From contig NC_088784.1 in the NCBI RefSeq assembly GCF_958450345.1, forward strand, positions 68,473,747 through 68,537,746: DNA of 64,000 nt, in the 5' to 3' direction. This document shows positions 30,481 through 42,434 of the stretch, piece after piece. Below the pieces are notes generated by a model. The model was not told where the DNA came from, searched no databases, and saw only the letters and a list, made by a program, of their open reading frames with translations. Origin of the DNA: Calliphora vicina. Its lineage: Eukaryota > Arthropoda > Insecta > Diptera > Calliphoridae. The first letter of the stretch is position 1, and each line of letters begins with the position of its first letter. The translations under genes and the position numbers were made by a program.

Positions 30481-31290
30481 AAACCCTTTGGATACTAAGA
30501 CACTTCTTAAAAATGTTTCTAATAATTTGTGCTTAAAAAAATCACAATTTTAGAAAAAAAAATTTAAAAAAAAAAGTTATGTCGAAAATGAATAATTTTT
30601 TCGTAAAATTTTATCGATATCGACTTCGATATAATGTCGAGAATGTGCGTGTTTTCCTAAGTAGAGTGCAGAGCGATAAAGAGTCGAAAATTATTTATTA
30701 TTCTGATTCTAATTTTTATCGATATACTATACCTTTTTCGGTATTAAAAATGTTCTAAATTGATTCGATTTCGATTAAATATATGAACAATTTCGTATAC
30801 TTTATACCATCGGGCAATTTCTTCTTGAAATAATGCATATTCAATATCTTTATTATTATCCAATAATGTTGCGTTAGATGTGTTTTCATTTTCAAATGCA
30901 ATAAACTCTGCACATATTTCTGATGTTTGCTGATTATGAGATTCGAATTGTCAAAAACTACATCAATAATTGGCTGCGCTTTTCTTTTAAGACGTCTTTG
31001 ATCCATTTTTCGTATTAAACTATATTTTTATGAATATGTTATTGTTAGGATAAGAAATAAAATTTTATTTTCTCACAAATTGACAAAAGAATAATATGTA
31101 TGTATATGAATTTGTCAATTTGTGAAAAAAAAAAATTTGACATTAAAAAAAAATTCGAACATTATTCGCCATTTCTATAAAATATTAAAATACGATATTC
31201 TAAAAAATGTAGATTAGATAGAGCATCATAATAAATTCATATTTTCGATGTTAATTCGAAATAAGTTCGATAAAAAGAACTGACTCGAAA
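30481..31290. other. Non-coding stretch
   Basis: Contains ATCGATATCGA-type palindromic words at 30612 and 30717. The minus-strand frame 30755-31006 begins MDQRRLKRKAQPI, has no recognisable domain and was not called. Confidence 0.4.
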
Positions 31291-31530
31291 TGTTGCATAC
31301 TGGGATAGAATTCAAAAATTTTAGCATTTTTATACTTATGTAGGTAACCAAAAAAAGTTTTTTTTTCTTATTTGAAAGCTTATAGGGTAGAGTATTTTTG
31401 AGAATTTTTTCAGATTTTTCGGAAGTGTTTAGAGGTCGCTCAAGTCGAGTTTTTGCATCATGGTTACTAACCATGATGCATCAAATCTATATAGTGGTTA
31501 GTGAAGCCTTTTTTTTTGCTGTTGACCTGT
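31291..31530. repeat. Repeat family C, end fragments head-to-head
   Basis: Seen: AGAATTCAAAAATTTTAGCA, then TGCATCATGGTTA directly against TAACCATGATGCA (31455-31483), then TCAAATCTATATAGTGGTTAG and GCCTTTTTTTTTGC. Two family C termini abut as an inverted junction. Confidence 0.55.
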
Positions 31531-33780
31531 GTAAGTTAACACATAAGAAGACTTTGTGTTAATGAGGGTTCGATTTTATCACAAAAGATGGTTAATCCGC
31601 ACTATATTTAATTTAAATTTTTCTATAGATTATGATTATTTTCTTCCGTAGGAATTCGGTTGGAGCTTCTGAGCAAACCACTGTTAATATCAGGTCGTAT
31701 TGTTTAATTTGTCCGATAGTGTATGTATTTATTCAGCTATTTAATTATTTTTAATTGTTTCTTCAACATTACAATAACAACAAAGCTCCCAAACACTTAA
31801 AGTGTTGCTAAGGTTTGTTTATGAACATGTTGCTTCAATATATAAAAAACTCACCAATTCTAGCAACAAAACTACCCTCAACATAATAAAATTATTTAGA
31901 TACAAACAATTGAACAACAAAACGAAACTCACCAACACTATAGAATCGCAAAATCAAAGAAGAATAAAAACAAAAACACAACCAAATCACATGTATTGGG
32001 GACCGAGCAAACCTGAACAAAGCTGGCAACAAAATAAAACAACACTTTTAAATCTTGTTAGTCGTGAAAATCTGATTGCATGAAACGGTCGGTTGTAACG
32101 GTCGCGATGTCTATTTGAAATCTCGAAATTGTTGTTGATGTTTTCTTTTGTTGTTATTACATATTTCCTCTCCAAACAACATACGCAATTTGTGTGTACA
32201 AAATAAACAAACAACAACAACACAGTACGGCAACAATACGCAGCAACAACATTTTGAAAAGCGTGTGTTTTTATTTGTTTTGTTTAATTTGTTTTTTTTT
32301 TCTATATTTTACTTGTTTATAGGAATATTCTCGTCGTAATGTAAATATGTTCAACAATATTTAAACAAAAAGCAAAAAAATAGTATAATAACAACAAATA
32401 TTTAATTGAAAAAAAGGCAAATAATAAAAAAAAAATTATAAAAGAAATGTATGAAAGAAATTAAACAGAAATATATAAATAATTACACGTTTAAATTTAA
32501 TTCTACAAGTGTTTAATAAGATTGTTCAATTCATTAATGGTTGTTAAATTAAATAAATTAAAAACAATTAAATTCTAATTATTTTCCATAGACAACAAAC
32601 AGCAAATATTACATTTGTTTCAATTCACAAACTTAAGGTAATTAAACATTTTTATTTCACTCAAATTTATTTTAATATTATTAACACAAACCACATTTAT
32701 TTTTTGTTTATAATCTTATAAATTAATTGGCAAACATTAGCAGAATTATTTATTTTTTTATTTTTATTGTCTTTGTTTTTATTTTCCCCACTCATCATTC
32801 ATTTTTTTTTAAAGTTGTCATTGAGCTTTTTTAAGATTATTTTTTGTTTGTTTTTTTTTTTTTTTTTTAATTTTTGCACTAAAAAGAATAGACAACAAAT
32901 AATAACCTTAAACAAATTGTCAAAGTGTTCTAATGCAATAAAAAAGTCGTATAAACATACACGGAGGTAGTTTGGTCATACCGACTGGTGTAGACACGCT
33001 ATTCTGAGAAAAAATATCTCACAATTTTTCAATGATGGAATAATGATCCCAAACAATATCTGCATGTTGCAGGAATCATTAGGCATCATGATTTCATTTT
33101 CGAGTTTTGACCATAACTTCCCCTAGATTGAAGAAAAAAATATAATCCAGTTTTTTTAGATTTAGGTTGGGATTAGTATGGTATAACACTAAAAATTGTA
33201 AATCTGAGTCAAATGTGAAAATGTTAATTTGTGTCGCACCCCCAAAGCTTGATAATTCTTAAAAATTTATTCTGTCAGTTTTCGAAAAAAAAATTATTGA
33301 TATAACGGAATCGTAAGCTACAAAGATTATCTTCCAAAAAAAGTAAAAAATTAGTTGGAAAATGTTAAGTTATTACAAATTCGCCCGACCAGGTACTGTG
33401 TTCCAGGTAGTGTTCTAATCGAGAAAAAATTATCAGGAATTCCCGGAAAATTTATTTATTATATTCATTTTGATTTTCTTAAATTTGAAATAAAAAATAA
33501 TTAATATAATTTCGTTCCTACATCACCGAAAACAACCTACTTGAAGTTGTTTTCGTTCCGGCCACAAATGACAGGTATTTCGTTACTGATCGGTGACGTT
33601 TCGTTCCCAATTTTCGTTGCCGATTTCTGAAACGAACTTTTTTCCGTGGAAATGTATGGAATTTCGTTTTCGGTGCTGATTACGGTGTATGCGGAAACGT
33701 AGCTTAAAATGTATTAATTCACAACAGAAATATTCTATAATTTAGACTCAATCATTTAATGTGTGATAAAAACAGAAGAA
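31531..33780. other. Non-coding, CAA- and A/T-rich stretch
   Basis: 31795-32260 is purine/CAA-rich (AACAACAAAACGAAACTCACC), resembling the untranslated leaders of some fly genes, but no splice structure or gene could be tied to it. A long T run lies at 32848-32868. 33500-33700 repeats TTCGTTCC/TTTCGTT phrases. No gene called. Confidence 0.45.
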
Positions 33781-35580
33781 AACAAAATTTTCTTGTAGGT
33801 CGGTCTACAAATTTAATCTCCTGATTTCCCTATTGCATTCGGCGTAAGCTATTTTGTATGTTTGGCTTTGCTGCATAATCGTCTTGCCTCCGCCCTCAGT
33901 TTCTCCAGATCATTGTGCCACCAGGGTTCATCCCTCTTCGGCCTCTTTGACTTTAGTTGAGAACTGAATTCGAAAGCATTACGAATGTTCGAACTTAATT
34001 CATTGGCCTCAAAATCAATTTCCATCGTGTCATATATTAAGTTTCTATTGAAATTTTCAGTATTACCGAAGTGAAAGCGAAAAAGTTTCCAATTCGTGTT
34101 TCTGGGATTACGAAATTTCTCTTCGTAGAACTCAAAGAACTTTCGATATCGATATATGCCAGTTTTTTATGGCATACGATAGGTTATTGCTAGATAATGT
34201 GAGATGTAAAACCTCCTCTCCTATTATTTTTGCAAATGAATTTAACTAAAAACTTATAACGTTTGTTGATGTCATTACTTCCCCAAACCGTATGAGGAGC
34301 ATTGCCATCACAGCAAATAACCCATCCAATTTCTGTTTTGGCAATATTCTACCACGCGCTATTGCTCGTGCTCTGCTACTATCGATAGGATATTTGCCCG
34401 TATCGCTACAAGATCCCCAAGTAGGAATTCTGAAATAGGTAAATATGTTAGATTATTCCTGACAAAGAGTGCCACTCTGGACCTCATCGCATGTGAATTG
34501 TAATTTAGCTTGCCATGATCACAATGGAGTCTTTTAATTACCCCTGAGTTGATCCATGGTTTCTGGATAAAACAGATGTCCAAGAGGTCTTTGGTCAACA
34601 TAAGGCATATCAAATATGCGTGGTGCGGGTTCACCTGTAGGCACTTCAAGTGCCTCTTTGCCTTACTGTTGTTATCGGTCGGAAACATTCGTGTTTCTTG
34701 GACCGCGTCGCCATCTTCCTACAACGATTGGTGCTATATAGTTCTATTCCTCAGCGGAGGCATTAAAGCCCATTCGTGGCATGCAACCATGGCTACTCTT
34801 CTTATTGCCGGAGTTTGGCTTATTCACTTTCCTTGAGTTTAATTGCCGATTTTGGGTAAATTTCAAATGATATTTTTGCAATGCTACCCTTGCTGTACCT
34901 TCCAGAACTCTACCATTAGGTCATCATTCTATAAGAGATAGAATTCTGTTGGTGGGTGTTTCAGGCGCCTCGGAAAATATCATACAAATATTTCCGTAGT
35001 TGGTACCTCATCTTCCGATACAATCTTCATCACAGCGTCCTTCCATCGTTTCAGAGTGGGAACGAGTTCCTTGATTCACTGGGCTGAATCGTTTCCCTTA
35101 CAGTTAAAAACAAGACAGCCAGGTTTAAAAGTGCAGTCAGCAAATTGTGGTATAAAGCCCCTTTTCAACTCAATGATTTTTCCAGGAGTGCTGCTTTTAT
35201 AAGCTTTAGTTAGTCATCAGACCATATTGTCCTCGGGAAGTCTGACGGGTTTACCCCCCGATAAACAATTTGAGCCACATGGCTGTACATAGGGTAGAGA
35301 AGTTTTAATCGTGACTGTAGGATGTCTACCATCCGTGGCAACGTTAATGGCGGATGTAGAGGGTTGGTTGTTAGGCATTGGATCCAGTAAAGCATCTTCC
35401 TCATCCGTTGGGATAGATACGCCAGTTGATTCGGAAAAAAAATTCCCCCAATATTAAGGTATCATCCATTTCTTCTGTTAGAGAGTTAGGATTTTGATAT
35501 CCTTCTACAGGTTCAGTAAGGTCTATAGCGACCCGTTCTTATTTAATTTCATTATTTTTTGTGTTTAGTTTATCTTCCAT
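33781..35580 (-). pseudogene. Non-LTR retrotransposon relic (ORF1 and ORF2 endonuclease)
   Basis: Seen on the minus strand. ORF1: ATG at 35580 (MEDKLNTKNN), with the distal block FKPGCLVFNCKGNDSAQ, IKELVPTLKRWKD, SEDEVPTTEIFV and TEF-ILSLIE-like ending near 34930, resembling the DUF4780-type domain of non-LTR ORF1 proteins. ORF2: from about 34710, LKCLQVNPHHAYL, DICFIQKPWINSGVI, RSRVALFVRNNLTYLPISEF and LLGDLVAIRANI are the N-terminal blocks of an APE-type endonuclease. PKRDEPWWHNDLEKLRAEAR near 33930 is the linker to the missing reverse transcriptase. Multiple stops and frameshifts. Known: the endonuclease nicks the target for reverse transcription. Clade not determined. Confidence 0.75.
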
Positions 35581-36060
35581 CTGTAAAGAAATATATTAAT
35601 GGGGAGAATACAGAACATCATACAACAGAGCCCCTTGTTGTTGATGGAAAATAGTGCCATTCATTCCATGGATTACATCCGGATTTACGTGTTTTTATCG
35701 AGCGACCTTTCTAGATCCGACATGTTCTGCCTTTGAAAATGGAGACACCTCGTGTAGGGTCGGGCAATACACCGCGCATTGGATATCGAAGGGGCTTGTT
35801 TTAACCGCTAAATTGACTGCACTATCTATAACAGGGAAGCGCAAAAAGAGAAATTGTAGTTTGTGTGCATGTGTGGGTTAAAAATAAAAAATCCGCAACA
35901 ACATCAAGCAACTGAATGAAATGTTTGTATTTTTACGCTCTATTGTTTGAAACTAAATGAGTTATTTGTATTTTTTACGCTCTTGCTGTGTGTTTTGTTT
36001 ACTTTCGGGTTGTGTACGTGTTAATTCACGAAAATCTTCGTAATCTCAACAATATGAACG
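35581..36060. other. Possible non-LTR 5' region, non-coding
   Basis: Directly upstream of the ORF1 start on the minus strand, so may be its leader. No promoter motif identified. Confidence 0.35.
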
Positions 36061-36175
36061 CCTACCAATGATCTATAAGGATCCAGAATTTATATGCTTA
36101 ATGAAAATTGTAGACATTACAAAAGGTATGACATACTCGTATATCCCCTTACAAGTCATGATGAAGGGTATAACA
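36061..36175 (+). repeat. Family A-like tail fragment
   Basis: TGATCTATAAGGATCCAGAAT, ACATTACAAAAGGTATGACA, TATCCCCTTACAAG and GAAGGGTATAAC follow the order of the family A tail, with divergence. Confidence 0.5.
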
Positions 36176-37456
36176 ATTTTCCATCTACATTTCTAAGCTG
36201 ATGGCAAATGCAAAAAAAAATATATAAAACTACTAAAATTTGGTGATTTGCCAACTCCATAGAAATCAGTTCAATATTTTTTATATTAAAGAAAATAAAT
36301 AAAAATCTAAAATTGAATGTATAGCTAAAGAAAGACAAATTTAAATAAATAATCAGAAAATTTGCATTTTACGCCAAAAAGTTATTATATACTTCAGTTC
36401 TAGTCCCACGATTATAAATTTATAATTATTTTGTTTAAGTTGCCACGCTTTTACTCAAGAAACAACCCATTGTATTTTTAAACATCACAGAAAATCTATA
36501 GTCATGGTCAAGGTCGGTTAGCCAGTCATTCACTCACTCACACTCTTACTCACTCACTTACTCATTCATTGAGATAGTCAGACAGTCAGTCAGTCTATAT
36601 TATGTCTGTCTGTCAGTGAGACGAATTGTTTGAGTGAATTAAATATTGGCTGGCAATCACATGTTTAGATATTGTATACATAGTTGTATCTATTATTTAA
36701 TGCGTATTTGTTCTTTTTATGGTTGTAGCAGATAAATCCTGTAAAATCAACAAATACTTTTATTTGTTTTTATTTCAATCTTTTTTTGGATGTTGTATCT
36801 CTGTATCTCGTATCTGTTTCATTTTTATACCTGTCATTCTTTCATGAATTGTTTTTGTTGCTTGTATCTACGCCACCAGCCACCAAAAACGCAGTGTGTA
36901 GTAAGTGGGCGTTATAAAGAGGTGGAAAAATGTATCTCGTGCAAATACTTAATATTTTGTAAAGATATTTACTTAAATTTACGTATTTATTTTTAAAGAA
37001 ACAACCTCATAATGGTTTATTTCAATCATGAGTTTGAAATTAGTGTTTAATTGTTTGTAAATAAATGTGAGATTATCATGTGTATTTGGGGTATTTATAG
37101 ATCAAAAGAAACAACAATCAATAAATTGTACATGAACCCCTCAAGTTCAGGTTCATTTTGAGGCTGCCAATTACTATTGATTGAACATAGAGAGAAAAAG
37201 ATACAAATAATTCCGCATAGCTATAGCTAAAATATTATAAAAATAGATATTAGTAATTAAGAAAATTAGACGTTTCTATGTTTAGAAACAAATTACAATG
37301 TCTACAAAGAATGTAAAATGTTTTTAACAAAACATATTTCTTCTGAAAATGCTCTCAAATAAAAACAGAACTATTTCACAGTTCTTTCAAAAAATCATAC
37401 TCGAACAGGGCAAATTCCAGCATAGTCATTGCTCATCGGATAATAATAATAGTAGT
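36176..37456. other. Non-coding with simple repeats
   Basis: CACTCACTCACACTC/CAGTCAGTC tracts at 36525-36625. No gene; short frames at 36790-36996 lack motifs. Confidence 0.45.
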
Positions 37457-38165
37457 TATACCCTACACCACCATAGTGGGGAGGGTATAATGCGTTTGTG
37501 CAGATGTTTGTAACGCCCAAAAATATAAGTCTAACACACACCTTAAAGTATACCGATCGACTTAGAATCACTTTCTGAATCGATTAAACGATGTCCGCCC
37601 GTTCGTCTGGCTGGCTGGTTGGATGGCTGTCCATGTAAACTTTGTGCGCAGAGTACAGGTCGCAATTTTGAAGATGTTTCGATCAAATTTGGTACGTATT
37701 ATTTTTTCGGCCCAAGGACGAAGCCTATTTAAACTGGCTGAAATCGGTCCATTATTTCACCTAGCCCCCACACAAATGTCCTCCCGAAATTGGACTTTAT
37801 CTGTCATAAATGTTTAATTTATATATGTATCTACACAAATTCATGTCACCAAATTTTGTTACGATCGGTCCATAATTAGTCATAGCTCCCATATAGACCC
37901 GCTTCCGAAAATCACTTTAACGTGCATAAATCGCTAAAATTGTTGGTATACTCACAAAATTTAAACATTCATATAGACATAAATCACGCGACCTAATTTC
38001 ATGGTGATCGGTCCATAATTGGTCATAGCCCCCATATAAGGTCCACATCGAAAATCACTCAAAAATATAAATTATTGAAATTTTAAAAGAAAAATGTTTT
38101 TGCTCTTTTACTTACTGTAGGGTATTATATGGTTGGGCTTGACCGACCATACTTTCTTACTTGTT
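37457..38165 (-). repeat. Repeat family B, full-length copy, minus
   Basis: Reads as the reverse complement of 24489-25222: starts TATACCCTACACCACCATAG, contains ACGCCCAAAAATATAAGTC, GAATCGATTAAACGATGTCC and several GATCGGTCCATAATTAGTCAT blocks, and ends GGTATTATATGGTTGGGC, GACCGACCATACTTTC, TTACTTGTT at 38165. The head hairpin (TATGGTTGGGC...GACCGACCATA) is well kept here. Confidence 0.8.
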
Positions 38166-38640
38166 TTTTAATGAAATTAATTATTATTTTATAGATTGCA
38201 ATTATTAAACGTCACAGGTAGTTTTATAGACAAAATATTGTTATCTGTAAATAAAAGTTTATAAAGTAAATAATACGCATATGAATGTTATCAAATATTA
38301 TTAATTTATTGACTACGTCATGTATAGAATTTCCTAGATGTACCCTTCAAAATAATATTAAATACTTTTCTAATTAATCGGTGAATTTAAACTTTGATTT
38401 ATTATTTTTTTATAATTTCGATTTAATGATCAATCGACTTTGACTCTGAGAAATTAATTGGATTACATTTCTTTAACAAATCATATTTATATTATTTCAG
38501 AAATGATCATAACTACTACTGACTTTTTCTAGGGTTGGCCAATGACGTTTTATAAGTTTTAAACTTGGTCCAGATTTATTGTGCTCTAATATTTGATCAA
38601 AAGTGAATGCAACTAGAAAGAAAATCAATCTCTTATATGG
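38166..38640. other. Non-coding stretch
   Basis: AT-rich; nothing recognised. Confidence 0.4.
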
Positions 38641-38655
38641 TCAATTCCATATCAT

Positions 38656-38900
38656 CGTACGTGACATTTGTACGCCTATAGATTGGAATAGATTTTGCAA
38701 AAATAAGAGTATCTGAAAAATAATTTGGTCTTACGTACGTGACATATAACGGAAGTTATTTTGAGGTACATGTAAAAATATGCTTTCTTTTAATTTCTTA
38801 CACTGAACCTAATATTTCTCCTCTAAAATCCGTCATATTTTAATGAAAACAGTTTTTGGATGATTTTATAATAAATAAAATTTAATATCGTACGTGACAT
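38656..38900 (+). repeat. Three exact copies of CGTACGTGACAT
   Basis: The 12-mer occurs at 38656-38667, 38734-38745 and 38889-38900 (start-to-start 78 and 155 bp). Each contains the palindrome ACGT and the bHLH-PAS-like core ACGTG. Function unknown. Confidence 0.6.
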
Positions 38901-38953
38901 ACTGCATGCGACAGATTTTTTTCTTATAGTAAATATTATATATTCTGTAAATA

Positions 38954-39192
38954 TACACAGATAAAACAGATTCGTAGTAGCAACCGAATTTGTTTCCAAT
39001 CGAATGATTCGGTTGTACATATACAAATGTTCAGTTCTATTAACAGAAAGTCAGTTAATAAAGAAGAATTTCGGTTGAAGCAACCAAACTTTTGCTACCC
39101 CTTCTAAAATTTTGTAGCCAAAACTGTAAAATTCGGTTACTAAGGTAGAATAATTCGATTAACAACAAATTCGGTTGCTATCACGAATCTGT
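38954..39192. mobile_element. MITE family G, copy 1
   Basis: Left end TACACAGATAAAACAGATTC, with ACAGATTCG-AGTAGCAACCG (38966-) complementary to CGGTTGCT-TCACGAATCTGT (to 39192). The interior word TCGAATGATT-GGTTGT and the order AGCAACCAA...TTTTGTAGCC recur in the copy at 58570-58762. Right end probably truncated. Confidence 0.6.
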
Positions 39193-39206
39193 GACATTTA
39201 AAAACT

Positions 39207-39918
39207 AACAAGTAAGATAGCTAACTCGGCTCTGCCAAATCTTATATACCCTTCACCAAATTATACTTCAAAATAAAAATTTTAAATATTTTTAGGTAAA
39301 CAAATTTTTTTTTTTGGAAAAAATTTTAAAATTAGTTTTTTAATTTTTTTCTAATATTTAGCGAAAAAAAGCTTTGGGTTAAAAAAGATACGTCAAAATC
39401 GAGGTTATCCTGGTTTTTCCTTATATCTCAGCCATTTCTCGATTTTAAATAGCAACCGAGCTGGAAGAATTGCGGAGATATTGATGTATGAATCGTGTTT
39501 GTAAGTTATTTGGGGGCTTCGGAGAATTGATTTCAACAGACAGAAGGACATGCCTTAATCGACTCCGCTATCTGGTCCGATCGGGATCCAAAAATATAAA
39601 ATTCTTTGAAAGCGGATGGGAACAAAAAAAATGGCACGTGTTTAAAAATTTTACATGTCGAAGGTACCCTACTTTGAGCCCCCATAGCGCCACCCCTGGA
39701 TTATTTCTAGGGCCCATTTTAATAACTTAAACTCGAATACTCCTTGGCTACGCCCAATTCAAATTTTATCCCGATCGGACCAGCCGTTTAGAAATGCCAG
39801 ATTTATTTCCAAAAAATTTCGATTCTGCCCCACTGTGGGATCCAGAATGTATATGTATACTCATAGGGTCGGAAAATTATATTGTGGAAATTACAAACGG
39901 AATGACAAACGTATATAG
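39207..39918 (+). repeat. Repeat family A, copy A5, interrupted by E2
   Basis: Head AACAAGTAAGATAGCTA, hairpin TCGGCTCTGCC (decayed), TATATACCCTTCACCAAATT, middle blocks and GACTCCGCTATCT up to 39573. After the insertion (39574-39838) it resumes with GGATCCAGAATGTATATG and ACAAACGGAATGACAAAC to 39918. Confidence 0.7.
39574..39838 (-). repeat. Repeat family E2, copy 2
   Basis: Reverse complement of 26047-26275 in order: TGGCACGTGTTTAAAAATTT, CATGTCGAAGGTACC, CCCCATAGCGCCACCCCTGG, AATACTCCTTGGCTACGCC, GAAATGCCAGATTTATTTCC and TTCTGCCCCACTG (39838). An extra inverted repeat GGTCCGATCGGGAT / ATCCCGATCGGACC lies at 39574 and 39768. Confidence 0.6.
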
Positions 39919-40177
39919 GGTCCATTTTGAAAAAAAGTCAACAAAGTTTTTGATTTCAGAAAAAAAATGCCAAACATTTTTTTTAAATTTTTTTTTCGAA
40001 AGACTGAAGCTATCTAAACTATTTGGGATACATTTTACATTTTTCACCATTAATCTTGTTGAGAAATTGTGTCTGAATTACTATTCAATAGGACGAACTT
40101 TTGTGCAGATTTCATCCCGATCGGAAGACATCGATTTCAAAAGTTGCTTCACTGGACATGAAATCTCCCATATATTA
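39919..40177 (-). repeat. Repeat family F, right-end remnant
   Basis: TCCATTTTGAAAAAAAGTCAA, CTTGTTGAGAAATTGTGTCT, GAATTACTATTCAATAGGAC, AAAAGTTGCTTCACTGG and ACATGAAATCTCCCAT follow the order of 22785-23107. It abuts the end of A5, so A5 may have inserted in an F element here as at 19.8 kb. Confidence 0.6.
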
Positions 40178-40259
40178 AAAAAAAAGTTTAATAATAAAAT
40201 GTATTTTATTAAGCGCTTCCTATCTTCAAATTTAAATAAAACAAAGTGTGTGTGAGTCA

Positions 40260-40490
40260 TCGACATTTTTTATTCGTTTGAAAGGCCTATCGATGCCATT
40301 ATGAATGGAATATAACATCGTGCATCTACGTTGGGTGACGCGAATCCGAAATATCTAATTTGTCATGACTCTGGCGCATAAATCAGTCTGAATTTAACCG
40401 ATGGCATGTGCTATGTTGATATTGTGGGATAACCATGCCCCCAATTCGCCCGTACAGAATGTCCAATGTGGCAAGAGCTATGTGGTCCTT
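40260..40490 (-). pseudogene. mariner/IS630-type transposase scrap
   Basis: The minus strand reads ALATLDILYGRIG near 40480-40440, matching the AHATLDIL block of the relic at 30050-30480. Further down, MHDVIFHS near 40320 fits the family's C-terminus. No complete domain. Confidence 0.4.
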
Positions 40491-40522
40491 AATAAACAAA
40501 AGTTGGAATTTTGCCAGTCTTC

Positions 40523-42038
40523 AAAGTTGAGTGTCATTTTAACCCCAAGTGCCGTTAAGGGTTAATTTACATTTTTGAGCTGTTATTAGAAATACTAGAC
40601 TTCATGTTATATTTTTCTTAAGTTTCATCAAAATCGGCCCAAAAATATATAACATTTTGCTATCTTTCCATTAAAAATTCTAAATATTAACGTATTCCAA
40701 TTTTAGTAAAACTTTCAGAGTATATTTAGAATTATCTGGACTATAATATTCTGAAAAGATTTTACAAAATTCTCGAAAATTGCTAAATTTAAATCGCAGC
40801 TACTGAAAAACTATAAAAGATATTTTCATAATATTTTCAGATTTTAATTCGTTATTATATTCTCAATAAATCTCAATGCGGTGATCAAAAAATTCTGAAA
40901 TTTGTTTAACAAAATTTTGAAAAAGTTTAAAATGGAGATTTGCAACTGCTTTTAAAAAAAACAAGTAAGAGAGCTATATTCGGCTGTGCCGAGTCTTATA
41001 TACCCTTCGCCAAATTATACTATAAAATAAATTTTTTTTAAATATTTTTAGGTAAACAAAATTTAATTTTTTTTAATTGATTTTCAATTTTTTTTTTTTT
41101 GAAATTGTTTTTTATTTTTTTTTAAAAAAAGTTTTTTCCAATTTTTTTAAAAAATTTTTTTTTTAGTTTTTAAATTTTTTGTTTTTTGGAAAAAAATGTA
41201 TGACAAAAAAAATGTTTGATGAAAAAAAAATTCGGGTTAAAAACTATTTTTCCCGATTTTTACCCATTGTAGGTCCAACTTACTATAGCCTTATCTACAT
41301 GGTTGCAATGGACTTTGAAATATCTATCATTAGATATCCATATTATCTATATTAATGACTTAGTAATCCAGATATAGATAAAAAATAGGTCAAAAATCGA
41401 GGTTGTCCCGGTTTTTTGCTCATATCTCCTTTATTTATGGACCGATTTTGCTGAAAGCATATCTCACAAGCATGTCTCACAGAATTATTGAAGATTTGGA
41501 TCCCGAAGATATCTGGGGTATTCAGAAAATTGATTTCAACAGACAGACAGACGGACATGGCTTAATCGACTCCGCTATCTATAAGGATCCAGTATATATA
41601 TACTTTATAGGGTCGGAAATGAAAAATGTAGAAATTACAAACGGAATGACAAACTTATATATACCCTTCTCACGAAGTTTGGTCATACCTGCGAATAGGT
41701 TAGCGGTATCCTAAGAAGCCAAAAACTCATATACAAGTAAATGTGGATATATTTTAAGTCAAAATGAGCTTTTATTTTAATATTTCTCAAAATATGTTAA
41801 TTTTGTTCCTATATTTCTTGTTCTAGTGGCCTGAGACACGGTAATGGTCTGGGGAATTTTTAATAACTTTAAAAGTTTTCGACCAATTTCAGTTTTTATG
41901 TCTAATTAGAAAGATAATTACGCACACATTTCTATTCTTTTAAATTAAATTGCAAAAGTAATTTTTTAATGGCAAAATTGTTACAAAAACTGAAAAAATT
42001 GAATTTTTTCCCTCTTGAAATGCATCTCAAAATTGCAG
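40523..42038 (+). mobile_element. Half of the hAT-type palindrome, interrupted by family A
   Basis: Follows the right arm of 20187-22278 from the loop outward: GTTGAGTGTCATTTTAACCC, CTAGACTTCATGTTATATTT, ATCAAAATCGGCCCAAAAAT, then after copy A6 TTGGTCATACCTGCGAATAG, GTGGCCTGAGACACGGTAAT and TGAAATGCATCTCAAAATTG. The other arm and the terminus TAGAGTGCTCC are missing. Confidence 0.7.
40960..41677 (+). repeat. Repeat family A, copy A6, near full length
   Basis: Head AACAAGTAAGAGAGCTATAT, hairpin TTCGGCTGTGCCGA, TATATACCCTTCGCCAAATT, long A/T tract, CATGTCTCACAGAATTATTG, AACAGACAGACAGACGGACA, GGATCCAGTATATATATACT, ACAAACGGAATGACAAACTT and tail TATACCCTTCTCACGAAG. It splits the half palindrome within an A/T run, so both edges are visible by comparison with 21750-21790. 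Confidence 0.8.
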
Positions 42039-42434
42039 AGGATTTTCGAGAGGATTTTTTCAGTATGATTTTTTTACCAAACTGGGGGGTGAGACTTGAA
42101 TCCTATCTTTGTTTAGTAAGGGCCTCCCTAATGTCTATCTTATGTTGTTTACGTGGCAATTTAGGGAAAACTTAATAACTCCCAGGGAATTTACCCATGT
42201 GATTTGCCTATGGCTTCCACAATCTCTCGCAATTTGATTCTCCGATCGGCCATCAACATATCGTGCATATTTACAATTGTTTTGGGTGTAGAGACCTCAA
42301 CTGGGCGTCCAGAAAGTTCAGCATCTTCAGTGCTTGTGCAATCAGTAAACCACTTTTTATACCCTACACCACCATGGTGGGGAGGGTATAATGCGTTTGT
42401 GCAGATGTTTGTAACGCCCAAAAATATTAGTCTA

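Noticed and set aside
30755..31006. 83-aa minus-strand frame beginning MDQRRLKRKAQPI
   Set aside because: The start looks protein-like, but the frame becomes AT-driven and no family could be recognised. Possibly an old transposon exon; not enough to call.
31802..32083. 93-aa Asn/Thr/Lys-rich frame
   Set aside because: Starts at TTG, composition follows CAA/AAC-rich DNA; more like an untranslated leader or intergenic tract.
36525..36625. Possible regulatory cluster of CACTCACTC/GTCAGTCAG
   Set aside because: Plain microsatellite-like sequence; no reason to assign function.
40081..40266. Opposing ORFs of 61 and 153 aa at 39794-40266
   Set aside because: They run through family A, E2 and F repeat junctions; not coding.
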